From: Erwinia_E haradaeae_G
GTDB lineage: Bacteria > Pseudomonadota > Gammaproteobacteria > Enterobacterales > Enterobacteriaceae
DNA length: 64,000 nucleotides
Reading direction: 5' to 3'
Assembly: GCF_900698955.1 (NCBI RefSeq)
Contig: NZ_LR217720.1
Coordinates: 992,001-1,056,000 of the forward strand
Shown: one piece after another, positions 9,421-20,470 of the stretch
Numbering within the stretch: position 1 is the first letter of the stretch
How the letters are laid out: every line of letters begins with the position of its first letter
Made by a program: the position numbers and the translations under genes
The notes under the pieces: generated by a model
The model's database searches: none
The model's input: only the letters and a program-made list of their open reading frames with translations
What the model was told of the DNA's origin: nothing

Positions 9421-10163
9421 CTATATTACCAACGTACACAGAATCATAATCATTAACTCCGTAACGTTAGAATAAAAGCGATAACTAGTGACGGTATCTA
9501 TTCATACACTCATGCTATAGTTGTACCTCTTATAAATAATAAAATTATTTACGATATTCCATGCTATATATGTACTATATAAGTAAGCATAATATGTACT
9601 ATATACATAAGAATTAAGTTAAGTATTATTCAACGTAAGTAGCGCTGCGAAATAGTAAATGCATATTACATCCGTATCAATAACAATCATGCATGTAGTA
9701 ATCGATCTCTTTTGTATAAGTTAATTTGCTAATTATATGTATTCTGCACTACAGTGCTTAATATTCTGTCTCTTTTTACTAAGATTGAACACAGACATCA
9801 TACTCTTTGTGTAGAATGTATGGAGTCATTAGTAGAAAACAAAAAACACAGTTCATATGTCTACCATTGTAACAACTGTAAAAATAATGAAGTATGTTAT
9901 AAAAAATCTGATTTTTAAAACATTATGCATCATGATACATACAAAAATTAAGATAATTCTCCAATTTTAACATAATTATATTCATAATGAATAATATGCA
10001 TCCTACTAAAATTATAGAGGAATCACTTATGCAAGTACAAAGTGTAAAGTAATATTTACTGATTTATAAAACAGCAATATTAGTATTTAATATACCACAT
10101 GAGGCATTTAAAGGCCCGGGACGGTAACCGAAACATTAGTTAACAGAATAATTAGGATTACAT
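9421..10163. other. AT-rich spacer with a short Cys-rich frame
   Basis: Between the spoT relic and ansP. The only notable content is an open frame at 9754-9918 (GTG start, 54 codons; internal ATG at 9820) that carries CVEC, then 16 residues, then CNNC, resembling a zinc ribbon. It has no clear ribosome binding site and I do not recognise it. The rest shows nothing. Confidence 0.4.
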
Positions 10164-11636
10164 ATGAATGCAGATAACAAAGCAAGCGCCGAAAAACGCG
10201 CTTCAAGAAGACGTTGGTTAAATGCCCAAGACTCTGGTTATCACAAAGCAATGGATAATCGCCATGTACAAATGATTGCTATTGGCGGAGCCATTGGAAC
10301 AGGCCTTTTTCTTGGTGCTGGCGCACGTCTTCAAATTGCTGGACCAGCATTAGCGCTAGTTTATTTAGTATGCGGTATTTTTTCATTCTTTATTTTACGC
10401 GCACTTGGTGAGCTAGTATTACACCGTCCTTCTAGTGGAAGTTTTGTCTCCTATGCTCGTGAATTCTTGGGTGAAAAAGCATCTTATGTTACTGGATGGA
10501 TGTATTTTGTCAACTGGGCAATGACTGGTATTGTGGACATTACAGCTGTAGCGCTATATATGCACTATTGGAGCGCTTGTAGTGATGTACCACAGTGGGT
10601 ATTTGCCCTTGGTGCGTTAGCGATCGTTGGTAGTATGAATATGGTTGGTGTGAAGTGGTTTGCTGAAATGGAGTTTTGGTTTGCACTAGTAAAAGTACTA
10701 GCAATTGTCATATTTTTAATTGTTGGTGTAGTATTTCTTGGTAGTGGACAGATGTTAGATGGTAATGAAACCGGTTTTTATTTAATCACTGACAATGGCG
10801 GATTTTTCCCAAATGGTCTTTTGCCCGCGTTAGTATTAGTGCAAGGGGTGGTATTTGCATTTGCTTCCATTGAGCTTGTAGGAACAGCAGCAGGAGAGTG
10901 TACAGACCCACAAACCATACTACCAAAAGCCATTAATAGAGTCATATGGCGCATTGGTTTATTTTATGTTGGCTCTGTGGTTTTATTGGTACTGCTTCTT
11001 CCTTGGAATGCATACCAAGCAGGACAAAGTCCATTTGTTACTTTTTTTTCTAAACTAGGTGTACCATACGCCGGTAGCATTATGAATATCGTCGTACTCA
11101 GTGCAGCCCTATCTAGTTTAAATTCAGGACTCTATGCAACAGGCCGAATTTTACGATCCATGTCCATGGGTGGTTCTGCTCCAAAATGCATGTCTCTAAT
11201 GAGCAAACACCAGGTTCCATATGTGGGGATTCTAATAACTGTTAGCGTATATGTTATTGGTGTATATCTCAACTATATTTTACCTTCTAGTGTCTTTGAG
11301 ATTGTCTTAAACATCGCAACACTTGGAATTATTTCATCCTGGGCATTTATCGTGATATGTCAAATGCGCCTACGCAAGGCTATTAAGGAAGGTAAAGCAG
11401 AGGATATAATTTTTAAACTACCTGGCGCACCTTTTACCTCATGGTTAACTCTTCTTTTTTTAGTTAGCGTACTAGTTCTGATGGCCTTTGATTACCCGAA
11501 TGGCACTTATACGATTGCATCCATTCCGTTTCTTGCCTTAGTATTAACTCTAGGGTGGTTCCGTGTGCGCAAACGGGTACATTCTCTTACAGAAGAGGAA
11601 GTCAATCCTACAAACGTCATAAAATCTCCCTATTAA
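10164..11636 (+). CDS. ansP: L-asparagine permease AnsP
   Basis: This 490-residue protein of the amino acid-polyamine-organocation family imports L-asparagine across the inner membrane with protons. It follows E. coli AnsP almost residue by residue: RRWLNAQDSGYHKAMDNRHV at the N-terminus, then AIGGAIGTGLFLGAGARLQ, LGELVLHRPSSGSFVSYARE, GVKWFAEMEFWFALVKVLAI and FKLPGAPFTSWLTLLFLVS. About twelve hydrophobic segments are evident. It is one of the best preserved proteins in the window, suggesting strong selection on asparagine uptake. It stands alone between decayed stretches, with no asparaginase gene nearby. Other APC permeases (CycA, GabP) fit less well than AnsP. Confidence 0.95.
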   Translation: MNADNKASAEKRASRRRWLNAQDSGYHKAMDNRHVQMIAIGGAIGTGLFLGAGARLQIAGPALALVYLVCGIFSFFILRALGELVLHRPSSGSFVSYAREFLGEKASYVTGWMYFVNWAMTGIVDITAVALYMHYWSACSDVPQWVFALGALAIVGSMNMVGVKWFAEMEFWFALVKVLAIVIFLIVGVVFLGSGQMLDGNETGFYLITDNGGFFPNGLLPALVLVQGVVFAFASIELVGTAAGECTDPQTILPKAINRVIWRIGLFYVGSVVLLVLLLPWNAYQAGQSPFVTFFSKLGVPYAGSIMNIVVLSAALSSLNSGLYATGRILRSMSMGGSAPKCMSLMSKHQVPYVGILITVSVYVIGVYLNYILPSSVFEIVLNIATLGIISSWAFIVICQMRLRKAIKEGKAEDIIFKLPGAPFTSWLTLLFLVSVLVLMAFDYPNGTYTIASIPFLALVLTLGWFRVRKRVHSLTEEEVNPTNVIKSPY

Positions 11637-12476
11637 ACGTTTATACAACTTGAAATGGAAAGAAATATGATTATAGATGACTATCTAAGACAATAATTCA
11701 GTATCTTATATGGGTTATAACGAAAAGAGGAACAATTTGATGATCATTGTAGTTATGTAAAAAGTAACTACTTACAAGGCATCTCATCTCCAAATCATGA
11801 AGGTTTATATCATGATACAGGCTATCAGCCTGTATCATAGTTGTACGCATGAAACGAGAGAAATTTGCAACCACAACCACTACATTACAAAGTATCTCCT
11901 CTTCTTTTCCCTAAATAATAGGGTATTCCATGCATTCAGAAACACTCCAAAGTTATACATGATGATTGGTGTATCTGCATATACTGTACACACGCACTAA
12001 ACACACGAGTTTTTGAAACCTATGATATTAGAAGTGGCAGTTTGACAATGAGTTACAACTGTATACTTTCTATTTTTAGATGACTAAATATACTGTTTTT
12101 AAGAAAAAGAGATATGTATATATGTACAAGCTATGAAAATGCGTGCTCCCTATTAACTGATTTCTTGTATTTTAGTACTGTGCCTTCAGATTCTTCTCTA
12201 TTGCAATGACAGAGCAACTATGTATGTATCGAGTTTTTATAGGGCGATAAAATACAACTCTTGATTCAGAAATATACCGCTCTTGTTAGTTATACCAAAA
12301 TTATGTCATAAAACCAACATATGTTTATGTTAGCAACTAACTCATTAATATCCAAGATAAGCGTGTATATATACACTACACAGTAATATATACCGAATGC
12401 AGAATAGTCAAGATAATTCAACATACTTACTGTGCACTTAAGATGAATCTGCATATGTGATAACAAGAAAGATGGC
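11637..12476. other. Spacer between ansP and the argA relic
   Basis: About 840 bp with no convincing gene. It contains the perfect hairpin at 11812-11838 and probably the unrecognisable 5' two thirds of argA, whose 3' part can be read from 12477. Confidence 0.5.
11812..11838. repeat. Perfect 11-bp hairpin downstream of ansP
   Basis: Arms ATGATACAGGC and GCCTGTATCAT are exact complements around the loop TATCA. No T run follows on either strand, so it is not a canonical intrinsic terminator. It lies about 175 bp past the ansP stop. It may be an RNA 3' end stabiliser or a mutational palindrome. Confidence 0.7.
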
Positions 12477-12797
12477 AAATACACTAAAAGATCAGTAATA
12501 AATATTATGCACTATAGGGGTAGATGTGCATACCTTATGTATTATTAAGAATAAATTTATGCACCATAACAGACATATCACATCCAGTAGGTGTACAATA
12601 AAAATCTAAAGATCCATGCTATATTTTAAACCATATAAGATATTAATCTTCACTGTTTGATGTCACTATCAGTATAGTTTTACACGCTACAAGAAGTATT
12701 CACCTTATTTTCATGAGAAAGCATAATACGGATGCATTATAATCCCATTGATAACGCGCTTCTGTATAAACAAACCAATTCAAAGCTAAAATTATAA
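12477..12797 (+). pseudogene. argA: Relic of N-acetylglutamate synthase 3' third
   Basis: In E. coli argA is convergent with recD, and this relic ends 15 bp before the recD stop in that orientation. The plus strand encodes, in three different frames: KYT and then RCAYL with two stops (E. coli KFT, ACAALYPFPEEKI), HHNRHITSSRCTI (VHPDYRSSSRGEV), SIVLHATRSIH (LFVLTTRSIH) and NPIDNALL, then YKQTNSKLKL (TPVDIDLL, YNYQRKSKVL). These fall in the right order across the acetyltransferase domain. Several frameshifts and stops show that it is dead. The first step of arginine synthesis would then need another enzyme, or is lost. Confidence 0.75.
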
Positions 12798-12811
12798 TTC
12801 CCATACAAGCA

Positions 12812-14659
12812 TTAACATCCGTTTGCATAAAGTTTATCTAATAAACCACTGCGACGTAGTATATCCAAGCTTACTGCTTTCTGAAAAACCCCCTGATCAG
12901 CATAAATGGTTATTTTTCTTTTAGCACGAGTAATGGCTGTATATATTAATTTACGTGTTATAATTGATATTTTCTGATGAGGTAAAACAAGTATCACATG
13001 ATCAAACTCTGATCCTTGAGCTTTATGCACGGTCATAGCAAAAGCTGTACTATGCAATGGTAACAGCAAAGGATTAAATGCCTTAGTGTGTCCATTAGGT
13101 AACAAAAACCACACTTTCATCTCGCGAGCATCATCTAAAATAGCTATACCGATATCACCATTACATAACTGTAGAGCAGGATTATTGCGCATGATCATGA
13201 TTGGTCGTCCAATATACCATGGATATTTCCAAGAGGTATGTGCAAAAATTAATCCTATCTGATGTAACATTTTTTCGATATATTCATTCAGTCCTGCAGT
13301 ACCGAATAATCCATGACAAATTGTACATAGCACCCGAAAATCTCTAAAAGCCATTAAAATTTTATGCGGTTTTTCGCCAGCTTGTAATAAACGCAAATAT
13401 ATACGATATCCTTCAATACAATTATCTAATAGGTGCTGATAGTCTGCAGCAGATTTGAGTGAAAAATAACAGACATCACTGAAGTTATCATTTAGTATCT
13501 TTATGGATAATTGTGCTTTTCCAGCATTTACTGCGATTGCTAACTGACCAATACCGGATGACTGCTTAAAACGATAACTGGTAGGTAATACGCATATCAT
13601 GTCAGATATAGCATTGTGCGTATAATCTTCCCTGCCTATCACCTTATAACCAGTTAAACGAGATAATTGCTCAGCACGATACAGGCTATAATGATTACTT
13701 GCGTTATAACACAGATCACCGAACACTGATCCCGCCTCTACTGAGGATAGTTGATGATGATCACCGAGAAATACAACTCTTGTATGATGAGAAAGTACAG
13801 AAAATAAATAAGCCATGATGGCTAGATCAATCATAGAGGCTTCGTCAATAACTAATACGTCTACAGGAAGGGGGTTGTCTTTATTAAACCGAATTCTCTG
13901 ACCGCCTGGTGTAATCCCTAAAAGACGATGCAATGTAATTGCTTCACGAGGAAAACCTCTTGATACAAGATCAATCCTATGAATCTTCTGTAGAGTAAGG
14001 TTTAAAGATTCCGTTAACCGCGCCGCTGCCTTACCAGTCGATGCCACTACTTTAATCCGCTGGGGTACTGGTAATAATTCAATCAATACACCTAAAAGTT
14101 TAGCTATCGTAGTAGTTTTGCCAGTGCCTGGGCCACCAGCTATAATTGCTAGCTTACATGTGATAGCTATAGCAACAGCAATTTTCTGCCAATTTAAAAT
14201 GTTATTCTGATCAAAGTAACTATCTAAAATTTTACGTGTTTTTTTTTCCTCTACATCTAGTAATAAGTTTTTCCGCTGGATAAACTGCGCAACTATTACC
14301 TCATTATGCCACATACGATATAAATAAAGAGATTTTTTTTCCAGAACTAGCGGTGTTACTGTCTGACCATTACTGACTACCGGGCATGCTAATAACACGC
14401 GCTCAATATCTTTTGGATTGCCGGAAGACTCCCATATCATGTGAGCTAAACCCTGATGAAGCCCAGAAAAAAAAGCTGCAGGACATAGATTTCTTAGAGG
14501 TAAACAAACATGACCAACTCGAGTATCACGACTGAGGAAAACAGCTGCTAACATTAATACAGGTTGATAATCTCCGGCAATCATATGTGCAAACTGTATA
14601 TCAAGGGGGTGTATTAAACCATTATTTTTTGCTACACATAATGCTTCTAGTAATCGCAT
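12812..14659 (-). CDS. recD: Exodeoxyribonuclease V alpha subunit RecD
   Basis: RecD is the 5'-3' superfamily 1B helicase of RecBCD. The 615-residue protein (E. coli 608) is full length with all motifs readable: Walker A AGGPGTGKTTT (Lys181), STGKAAARLTESL, Walker B VLVIDEASMIDL, FLGDHHQLSSVEAGSVFGD, MTVHKAQGSEFDHVILVLP and LIYTAITRAKRK. In E. coli recB lies immediately upstream in the same direction. Here the upstream stretch contains only a recB relic, so this copy is an apparently functional RecD without an adjacent RecB. Downstream is a convergent argA relic, as expected. Whether recC or another recB exists elsewhere cannot be seen. Confidence 0.96.
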   Translation of the reverse strand: MRLLEALCVAKNNGLIHPLDIQFAHMIAGDYQPVLMLAAVFLSRDTRVGHVCLPLRNLCPAAFFSGLHQGLAHMIWESSGNPKDIERVLLACPVVSNGQTVTPLVLEKKSLYLYRMWHNEVIVAQFIQRKNLLLDVEEKKTRKILDSYFDQNNILNWQKIAVAIAITCKLAIIAGGPGTGKTTTIAKLLGVLIELLPVPQRIKVVASTGKAAARLTESLNLTLQKIHRIDLVSRGFPREAITLHRLLGITPGGQRIRFNKDNPLPVDVLVIDEASMIDLAIMAYLFSVLSHHTRVVFLGDHHQLSSVEAGSVFGDLCYNASNHYSLYRAEQLSRLTGYKVIGREDYTHNAISDMICVLPTSYRFKQSSGIGQLAIAVNAGKAQLSIKILNDNFSDVCYFSLKSAADYQHLLDNCIEGYRIYLRLLQAGEKPHKILMAFRDFRVLCTICHGLFGTAGLNEYIEKMLHQIGLIFAHTSWKYPWYIGRPIMIMRNNPALQLCNGDIGIAILDDAREMKVWFLLPNGHTKAFNPLLLPLHSTAFAMTVHKAQGSEFDHVILVLPHQKISIITRKLIYTAITRAKRKITIYADQGVFQKAVSLDILRRSGLLDKLYANGC

Positions 14660-14663
14660 TCTT

Positions 14664-14960
14664 AACGCTCTTCAATACATACAAATACGCTAGACTGATT
14701 TAAATAGACATAGAAAAATACGCCGTCTATTTTCAGGAATATGAAATAACATTAATGCTATACACATAAATTTTAATCTTTTATTACAACACATACAAAA
14801 ATCTTTTAAAACTATTTTGAAATCACATTTTACTCGGTGAATGATCTGATTCTCTTGGCAATAAATACTTGATTCAATTTATAAAAGTATAAATACTATA
14901 ATATTTTTATCGGCTTTATCTTTATATCACGTCATTTTTATTAGTATATATAATGCATAT
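14664..14960 (-). pseudogene. recB: Relic of recB nuclease-domain end
   Basis: recB ends next to recD in E. coli. On the minus strand around 14900-14840 the frame reads stop-YLYFYKLNQ where E. coli RecB has YYLLDYKSNW (the catalytic Asp and Lys of the nuclease site), then RSFTE-stop where RecB has SAYTQQ. Closer to recD it reads FKRFLYVL against LQYQLYTL, and DGVFFYVYL against GGVIYLFL. The Asp is replaced and several stops interrupt, so RecBCD nuclease cannot be made from this locus. Individual matches are short; order, spacing and position support the call. Confidence 0.55.
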
Positions 14961-17958
14961 GATGGAATATAAATTAAATTTAATACTGCGTTATTTCATA
15001 AAATCAAAATACTGATACATCTTCCAGTCAGTAGATTTTTAGCATTATGCCGCCAAGTCGTTCTCTATTTTTTAATATGGCATCAGATATTGTATGTATG
15101 ATAATGCTCATCTAATCCATGTCAACATCATCTCTTCCAGTATTAGACTACAAAGTTTTAGTGCCTTATAATGTATTGACATGGGGATGAATTGCAGATT
15201 CTATAGTCTCATGTTGCATAATACATGCATTGAGAATGAATTCTTTCTTTAGTATTAGAGCCCATTGTACTCTACAAAGATAAAATTATAGCAAAAATTT
15301 ATATTTGTATAAAATGTAAACATGTCATATAAGATACAAATCGAAGCTATCGGAATTTAATAACACTTAAACGCTAAAATTAGCAATGAATGTGACTATT
15401 ATAGCATATAGTAAAAATAGACAGAAAAACATACACAATTTACAATAAGTCATACCATGCTATACGTTTTCTCGTGAGAAAATTCTTTGTTTTTCTGATC
15501 ACTCCTGACAAAATCATACGACTGCTTAATAGCATTTAATACACATACTTGTTTAACATAACAAAAAAAACACCAAAAACTAGCATGAGCTACCTATGTA
15601 GATTTACGTTTTTCGGTGTAGGCACGTCTCTTCTGCAACATAATCGCTAATTAATATATGAGAATAGCTCGCTACATAGCGGTCACTTGTGTATCATGAA
15701 TTCACAATTGACATTAAAACAATATCTTCTCTGTAAGGATGCTGCTGATATATATGTAGAAAGATCACTTTCTCTTGTCTATGAAGCGCTCTCTCCATCA
15801 TGGCCGTACTCTATATATTATATAGTATATATTTAGTACAATCATAAAACACAATGTATCAGAATCACTAACATCACAATAATATATACATCTCGCATAT
15901 TGAGCAACATGGATGCTTCACAAGTCTACCCACGTACTAGGTCATCGATCATATTACTTCACAGTCTATAAATATGATCAATCTTATATTTTTACTGTTT
16001 ATATCATGATATAATGTACTATAAAGTGTGCACTTCACTCATAGATAAAATATTCATATTTTTTGTACCATCATCAAAGACACATACCACAAGTCTACAC
16101 ACTGCATATACAGCACGTATATTGGTATGCATCATGTTATCCCCCATACACCAATATAAGATACGTAGCTCTCGGGATTCACTAGGAATATTACAGCTCT
16201 TATAACATCTAAAATTGCTATGTATAATGTTTCACATAAAAATTTTAGTGAAGAAGGAGCTAGGCTGATGATAATGCGTGGTGTATAGATCTTGAGTGAC
16301 ACTCCATACTATGGGTGTATCGACCTAATGCTGTCACATCTTTACGTGAATGTGATGCCTATAATGGATGTCTATAAGATAGAGACATGTCCTCACAAAA
16401 ATTATCCATATTTTTATTAACAAAAAACATATAGACAAAATTGTTAATGATTCGGCGTAGTTATCTATCAATACATTTATATCCCTTGTAGTAGCTATAC
16501 CACACTACTCTTATTGATGGATAGAAATTGATGCAACCTATCACATAATTTTGATATCATATTAACAAATATGCATCAACTAAGCTCACTTACGATGAGC
16601 TAGTCACTTTATGTTTCCCATTCTTTTGAGTTGTATGTAATCTTATTTACTATCGAGTATATTAGGGTAGTATTAAATCTCAAATAGGCAGCGTGCATCT
16701 GTTATAAAAAGAAACACAAAATGTACAGCATGACAATGTCTACCTGCACTCTCTATATATCAATAAACTGTTATATGAACCTTACCACCTACTCTAGATT
16801 ATCAGAAGACCAAAGGGGAATGTACATAATATTGTGTCAGAATGTGTATTGATCTCTAATAATCCCTCCAATACTCTATATTCTATATTCTATATTCTAT
16901 ATTCTAATTAATCCTATCTTACTATAAAGACACTATTTTAATCTGAAGTAATATCTATCTAGATTTCTTCTTAGATTAGCTATTAGCTAAACTATATGCA
17001 TACAGTATAAATTAATGTTTTCACAAAAATAAAAATGGTCATTAGCATGAAATATATTTAAGAAATCTTCATATATGCATGATACTATAGATCTTTCAAT
17101 GCATTGATTGCTGCATATGGAACTAAAATAATCCACAAATCTAAAGACAGACTTATAGTACAGTACTATGATAGTTTATGGATTAAAACACTACAAGAAT
17201 AGCCCCTATATCTATAGTATATTATTGTATTGAGATAGAGTAGTATTCTAACCATAAGTTTGCTGTTAATCTGCATAGGCGCTTGTGTGGAAACAAAAAA
17301 TGTAGCATCAAAACACTTAGCTATCATAAGTTATTTTCAAATATATAGATCTATTAAAGTTATGCTGTTAAACAAAATACATACTACATTTCCATGCCAT
17401 CAATTAATCAGCTGAATATTTTAGGTATCTTCAATGGATATAGTGTAATATACAAAGTATCTATATTAGATACACACTGCTTTATTATATCAGTCAATAG
17501 ATGCTCCAATAGATAATGAGATACTCTAGATTATCTTCTTGGTCATTCTAGCGTCCATGCTACAACGCTTTCCACCTGAAAAAGCAAACTTACAGCACCG
17601 CAAGTAATCGTACTATAATTTTATTAAATACAATTAATGCATATTTTCACATCACAGTGTACATAATCTGCTCTATTGAAAATTGAAACATTTGGTATGG
17701 AGTGCGTATATTTCTCACACTCCAATGAAAGATAACAATTATATAACCTGTATCTATAATTGCTTTGCAATATCTTTCATATTGCTACATAACAGAAAAA
17801 GATAAAATTCTTTACATTGCAATAAGTAAAATGCTACCCATTGTAATCAAAGAGTCTCTATTCCAGATATGCTACATATAATATGTAACACATGTATGTC
17901 ATAATTAAAATATTGTTAATATATTATAATTTTTCCTAAACGCAAGGATCTTAGCATC
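14961..17958. other. 3-kb non-coding desert
   Basis: The longest gene-free stretch in the window. The recB gene (3.5 kb in E. coli) probably decayed here on the minus strand, but I could not recognise its helicase motifs. A short tandem repeat lies at 16877-16904. Short frames, for instance at 16014-16205, have no ribosome binding site or family signature. Confidence 0.6.
16877..16904. repeat. Short tandem repeat (TATATTC)x4
   Basis: Four perfect copies of TATATTC in tandem inside the non-coding desert. It is most likely a replication-slippage microsatellite; no function is indicated. Confidence 0.85.
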
Positions 17959-18951
17959 ATGACACATCTTTCTACCGAACATCCCTATGATTTTCAGAAA
18001 ACCGGGAAAGTGGTATTACAGATTGTACGTGAGGGGCTTCAACAACTAGATCAGTATATCAACGAAGATTTTGTACGTGCTTGTGAAATAATTTTCCATT
18101 GTCGTGGAAAGGTAATAATTATGGGTATGGGAAAATCGGGGCATATTGGTAAAAAAATTGCTTCTACTTTTGCTAGCACCGGAACGCCTGCTTTTTTTAT
18201 ACACCCCGCTGAAGCTAATCATGGCGACCTAGGCATGGTTTGTTCTGATGATATCGTTATTGCTATTTCTAACTCCGGTGAATCTTTAGAGATTTTAACG
18301 CTTATTCCGATTTTAAAACGTCGTCATGTCATATTAATTTGCATGACTAGTCGCCCAAATAGTAGAATGGCAGATGCCGCAGAAGTTCATATATGCACCA
18401 AGGTGCCGCAAGAAGCATGTTCTCTTGGTCTGGTTCCAACCAGTAGTAGCACAGCTACGCTTGTTATGGGTGATGCTTTAGCAGTTGCGTTATTAAGAGC
18501 TAAGGGTTTTACACAAAAAGATTTTTCGCTCTCCCATCCTGGGGGAGCGTTAGGCCGTAAATTATTAATTCGTGTTGATAATATTATGCGCGTAGGTCAT
18601 GCTATTCCATACCTACATCCAGACGCCTCCTTACACCAAGCTTTGCTAACAATGACCTCTAAAAAAATGGGAGTGATTGTAATTTGCAACACGAATAAAC
18701 TCATTCAAGGCATTTTTACTGATGGTGATTTACGGCGCCTACTAGATGTGGGTGCTAACATTAATATGCATCGTATACGTATTTCTAGTATTATGACCCC
18801 AGTCGGGGTACGTATAAAACCGGATACATTAGTGATAGAGGCCATGAATGTCATGCAAAGTAAAAATATTACCTGTATTATCATAGCTGAGAAAAATAAA
18901 CTAATAGGATTAGTACATATTTACGATATTCTTCGTACAAACGCATTTTAA
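17959..18951 (+). CDS. kdsD: Arabinose 5-phosphate isomerase KdsD
   Basis: KdsD converts ribulose 5-phosphate to arabinose 5-phosphate, the first step of Kdo synthesis for lipopolysaccharide. The 330-residue protein (E. coli 328) has an N-terminal SIS domain with GMGKSGHIGKKIASTFASTG, FFIHPAEANHGDLGMV and ISNSGES, then a pair of CBS domains from about residue 205, including GIFTDGDLRR and the final GLVHIYDILR. AAGGATC precedes the ATG. In E. coli kdsC follows almost immediately; here a 954-bp spacer intervenes. The intact downstream set kdsC-lptC-lptA-lptB supports an active LPS pathway. Confidence 0.96.
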   Translation: MTHLSTEHPYDFQKTGKVVLQIVREGLQQLDQYINEDFVRACEIIFHCRGKVIIMGMGKSGHIGKKIASTFASTGTPAFFIHPAEANHGDLGMVCSDDIVIAISNSGESLEILTLIPILKRRHVILICMTSRPNSRMADAAEVHICTKVPQEACSLGLVPTSSSTATLVMGDALAVALLRAKGFTQKDFSLSHPGGALGRKLLIRVDNIMRVGHAIPYLHPDASLHQALLTMTSKKMGVIVICNTNKLIQGIFTDGDLRRLLDVGANINMHRIRISSIMTPVGVRIKPDTLVIEAMNVMQSKNITCIIIAEKNKLIGLVHIYDILRTNAF

Positions 18952-19905
18952 TCTAAATGTTATATGAAGTTCTGTTACACGAACGTCAAACCCCATCTAT
19001 TGGAAAATCAATGCACATAATAATGACACATTATACTAAAATATGTGTATCATGTTCTTCGGTGGTTGCTTGATTAAATATAATAACAGATATACCATCT
19101 GGAGAACATCATATTTTTATACGCCTTCCGCTCAATGTTTACACATATAAAATCTATTTGATATTCCAAAACAATTAACGGTACGCGCTACTCACTGAAA
19201 ATACAAAACAATTTCTAAAGCATTTATGATAAAACTATCATACATGATCTTTCGTGAGAATGTTGATAAAAGCATATTTTCTCACACGACTTAAAGGCAG
19301 CTAGTATATTACTATTTATTATGTAGTCTTTATATCTATGCATAATTATCTTCTATATCTCAAAAAAAAGATACACGCTATGGAAAGTAGCTAATAAATT
19401 TATATATAGAAACAGTATCTCCATGCATGCATGATGTAATGTACATATATACGACTCCTGAGGTTAGCATCGTTGATGCATTGAATGTACAAATACATAA
19501 TATTACCATGCTTATTATTGTAATATGTAAAACTTTTTAGTTTCCATATGTCTAAACTGAAGTTTTATATAGACAAAATTATTGTCAATGTTATTTTACT
19601 ATAATTAGAAAATATAGAATGCAGAAAGTTATATGCTGTTTTACAAAAAAATACCGCAAGCATCCTGATTTAATGTTCGTACTGTGCTTCCTTTATATAT
19701 AGTATGATACATCAATATATATTTCTATTATCATCTATATGATCTTTCATATAAATGCATTTATCAATATACTACTATGGATAAAAACTATAATTAATAA
19801 CATTACTATAGATCCATGTTACCTAATAGGCATCATAAGTCAGGATAATAAATCCTGCGCAGATTTTAACACATTGCACTATGTATATAACACGGGAAAA
19901 TTATT
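18952..19905. other. 954-bp spacer between kdsD and kdsC
   Basis: In E. coli no gene separates kdsD from kdsC, so gene decay does not readily explain this spacer. I see only AT-rich sequence with no frame, repeat or element end. Its origin (decayed insertion, local duplication or rearrangement) is unknown. Confidence 0.6.
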
Positions 19906-20469
19906 ATGAATAATCAACAAGCTGCTTTTACCACCTGTTATGGACCAATCAATCCAATCGTGATGCAAAAAGCAAAAAACGTAAAATTATTAATTTGTGA
20001 TGCTGACGGTGTGATGTCTAACGGAATCATTTATCAGGGTAATGCTGGTGAAGAACTGAAAGGTTTTCATGTACGCGACGGGTATGGGATTAATTGTTTA
20101 TTGATTTCTAAAATAGAAGTAGCAGTTATTACTGGCAGAGAATCGCAGCTCTTAAAAGATCGTTGTGCCACACTAGGTGTAAAACACCTATATCAAGGAT
20201 GTTCTAATAAAATCAAACCATTCCATCTATTGCTTGAAAAACTGCAAATTAGAGAAACACAGGTAGCATATATCGGCGATGACGTGTTAGATTGGCCAGT
20301 TATGACAGTGGTAGGTTTAAGTATCGCAGTATCTAATGCCCATCCGATATTGCTACCTCGAGTGGATTATGTAACACGATTAGCTGGTGGAGATGGTGCT
20401 ATACGAGAAATATGTGATCTTATATTAATGTCGCAAGGCAACTTTACGCCGGATAGTTTATGTAGTTGA
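19906..20469 (+). CDS. kdsC: Kdo 8-phosphate phosphatase KdsC
   Basis: KdsC is a HAD-family phosphatase that releases phosphate from Kdo 8-phosphate. The 187-residue length is normal (E. coli 188). HAD motif I is LICDADGVMSNG with both aspartates, ITGRESQLLKDRC is the motif II region, and AYIGDDVLDWPVM carries the metal aspartates. VRDGYGINCL and VTRLAGGDGAIREICDL match the family's tetramer and tail blocks. The lptC start lies one base past the stop, so the two are translated together. It is part of the LPS cluster kdsC-lptC-lptA-lptB. Confidence 0.96.
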   Translation: MNNQQAAFTTCYGPINPIVMQKAKNVKLLICDADGVMSNGIIYQGNAGEELKGFHVRDGYGINCLLISKIEVAVITGRESQLLKDRCATLGVKHLYQGCSNKIKPFHLLLEKLQIRETQVAYIGDDVLDWPVMTVVGLSIAVSNAHPILLPRVDYVTRLAGGDGAIREICDLILMSQGNFTPDSLCS

Positions 20470-20470
20470 T

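Noticed and set aside
12640..12780. Minus-strand blocks ELV..YR and IML..HEN..VN, which resemble the ArgA N-terminus.
   Set aside because: The plus strand gives a much longer series of ArgA C-terminal blocks in the orientation known from E. coli. The minus-strand match is shorter, points the wrong way and is taken as chance. It shows how easily relic calls can mislead.
16877..16904. Four direct repeats considered as a CRISPR array.
   Set aside because: The units are only 7 bp and have no spacers, and no cas gene is present. It is a microsatellite.
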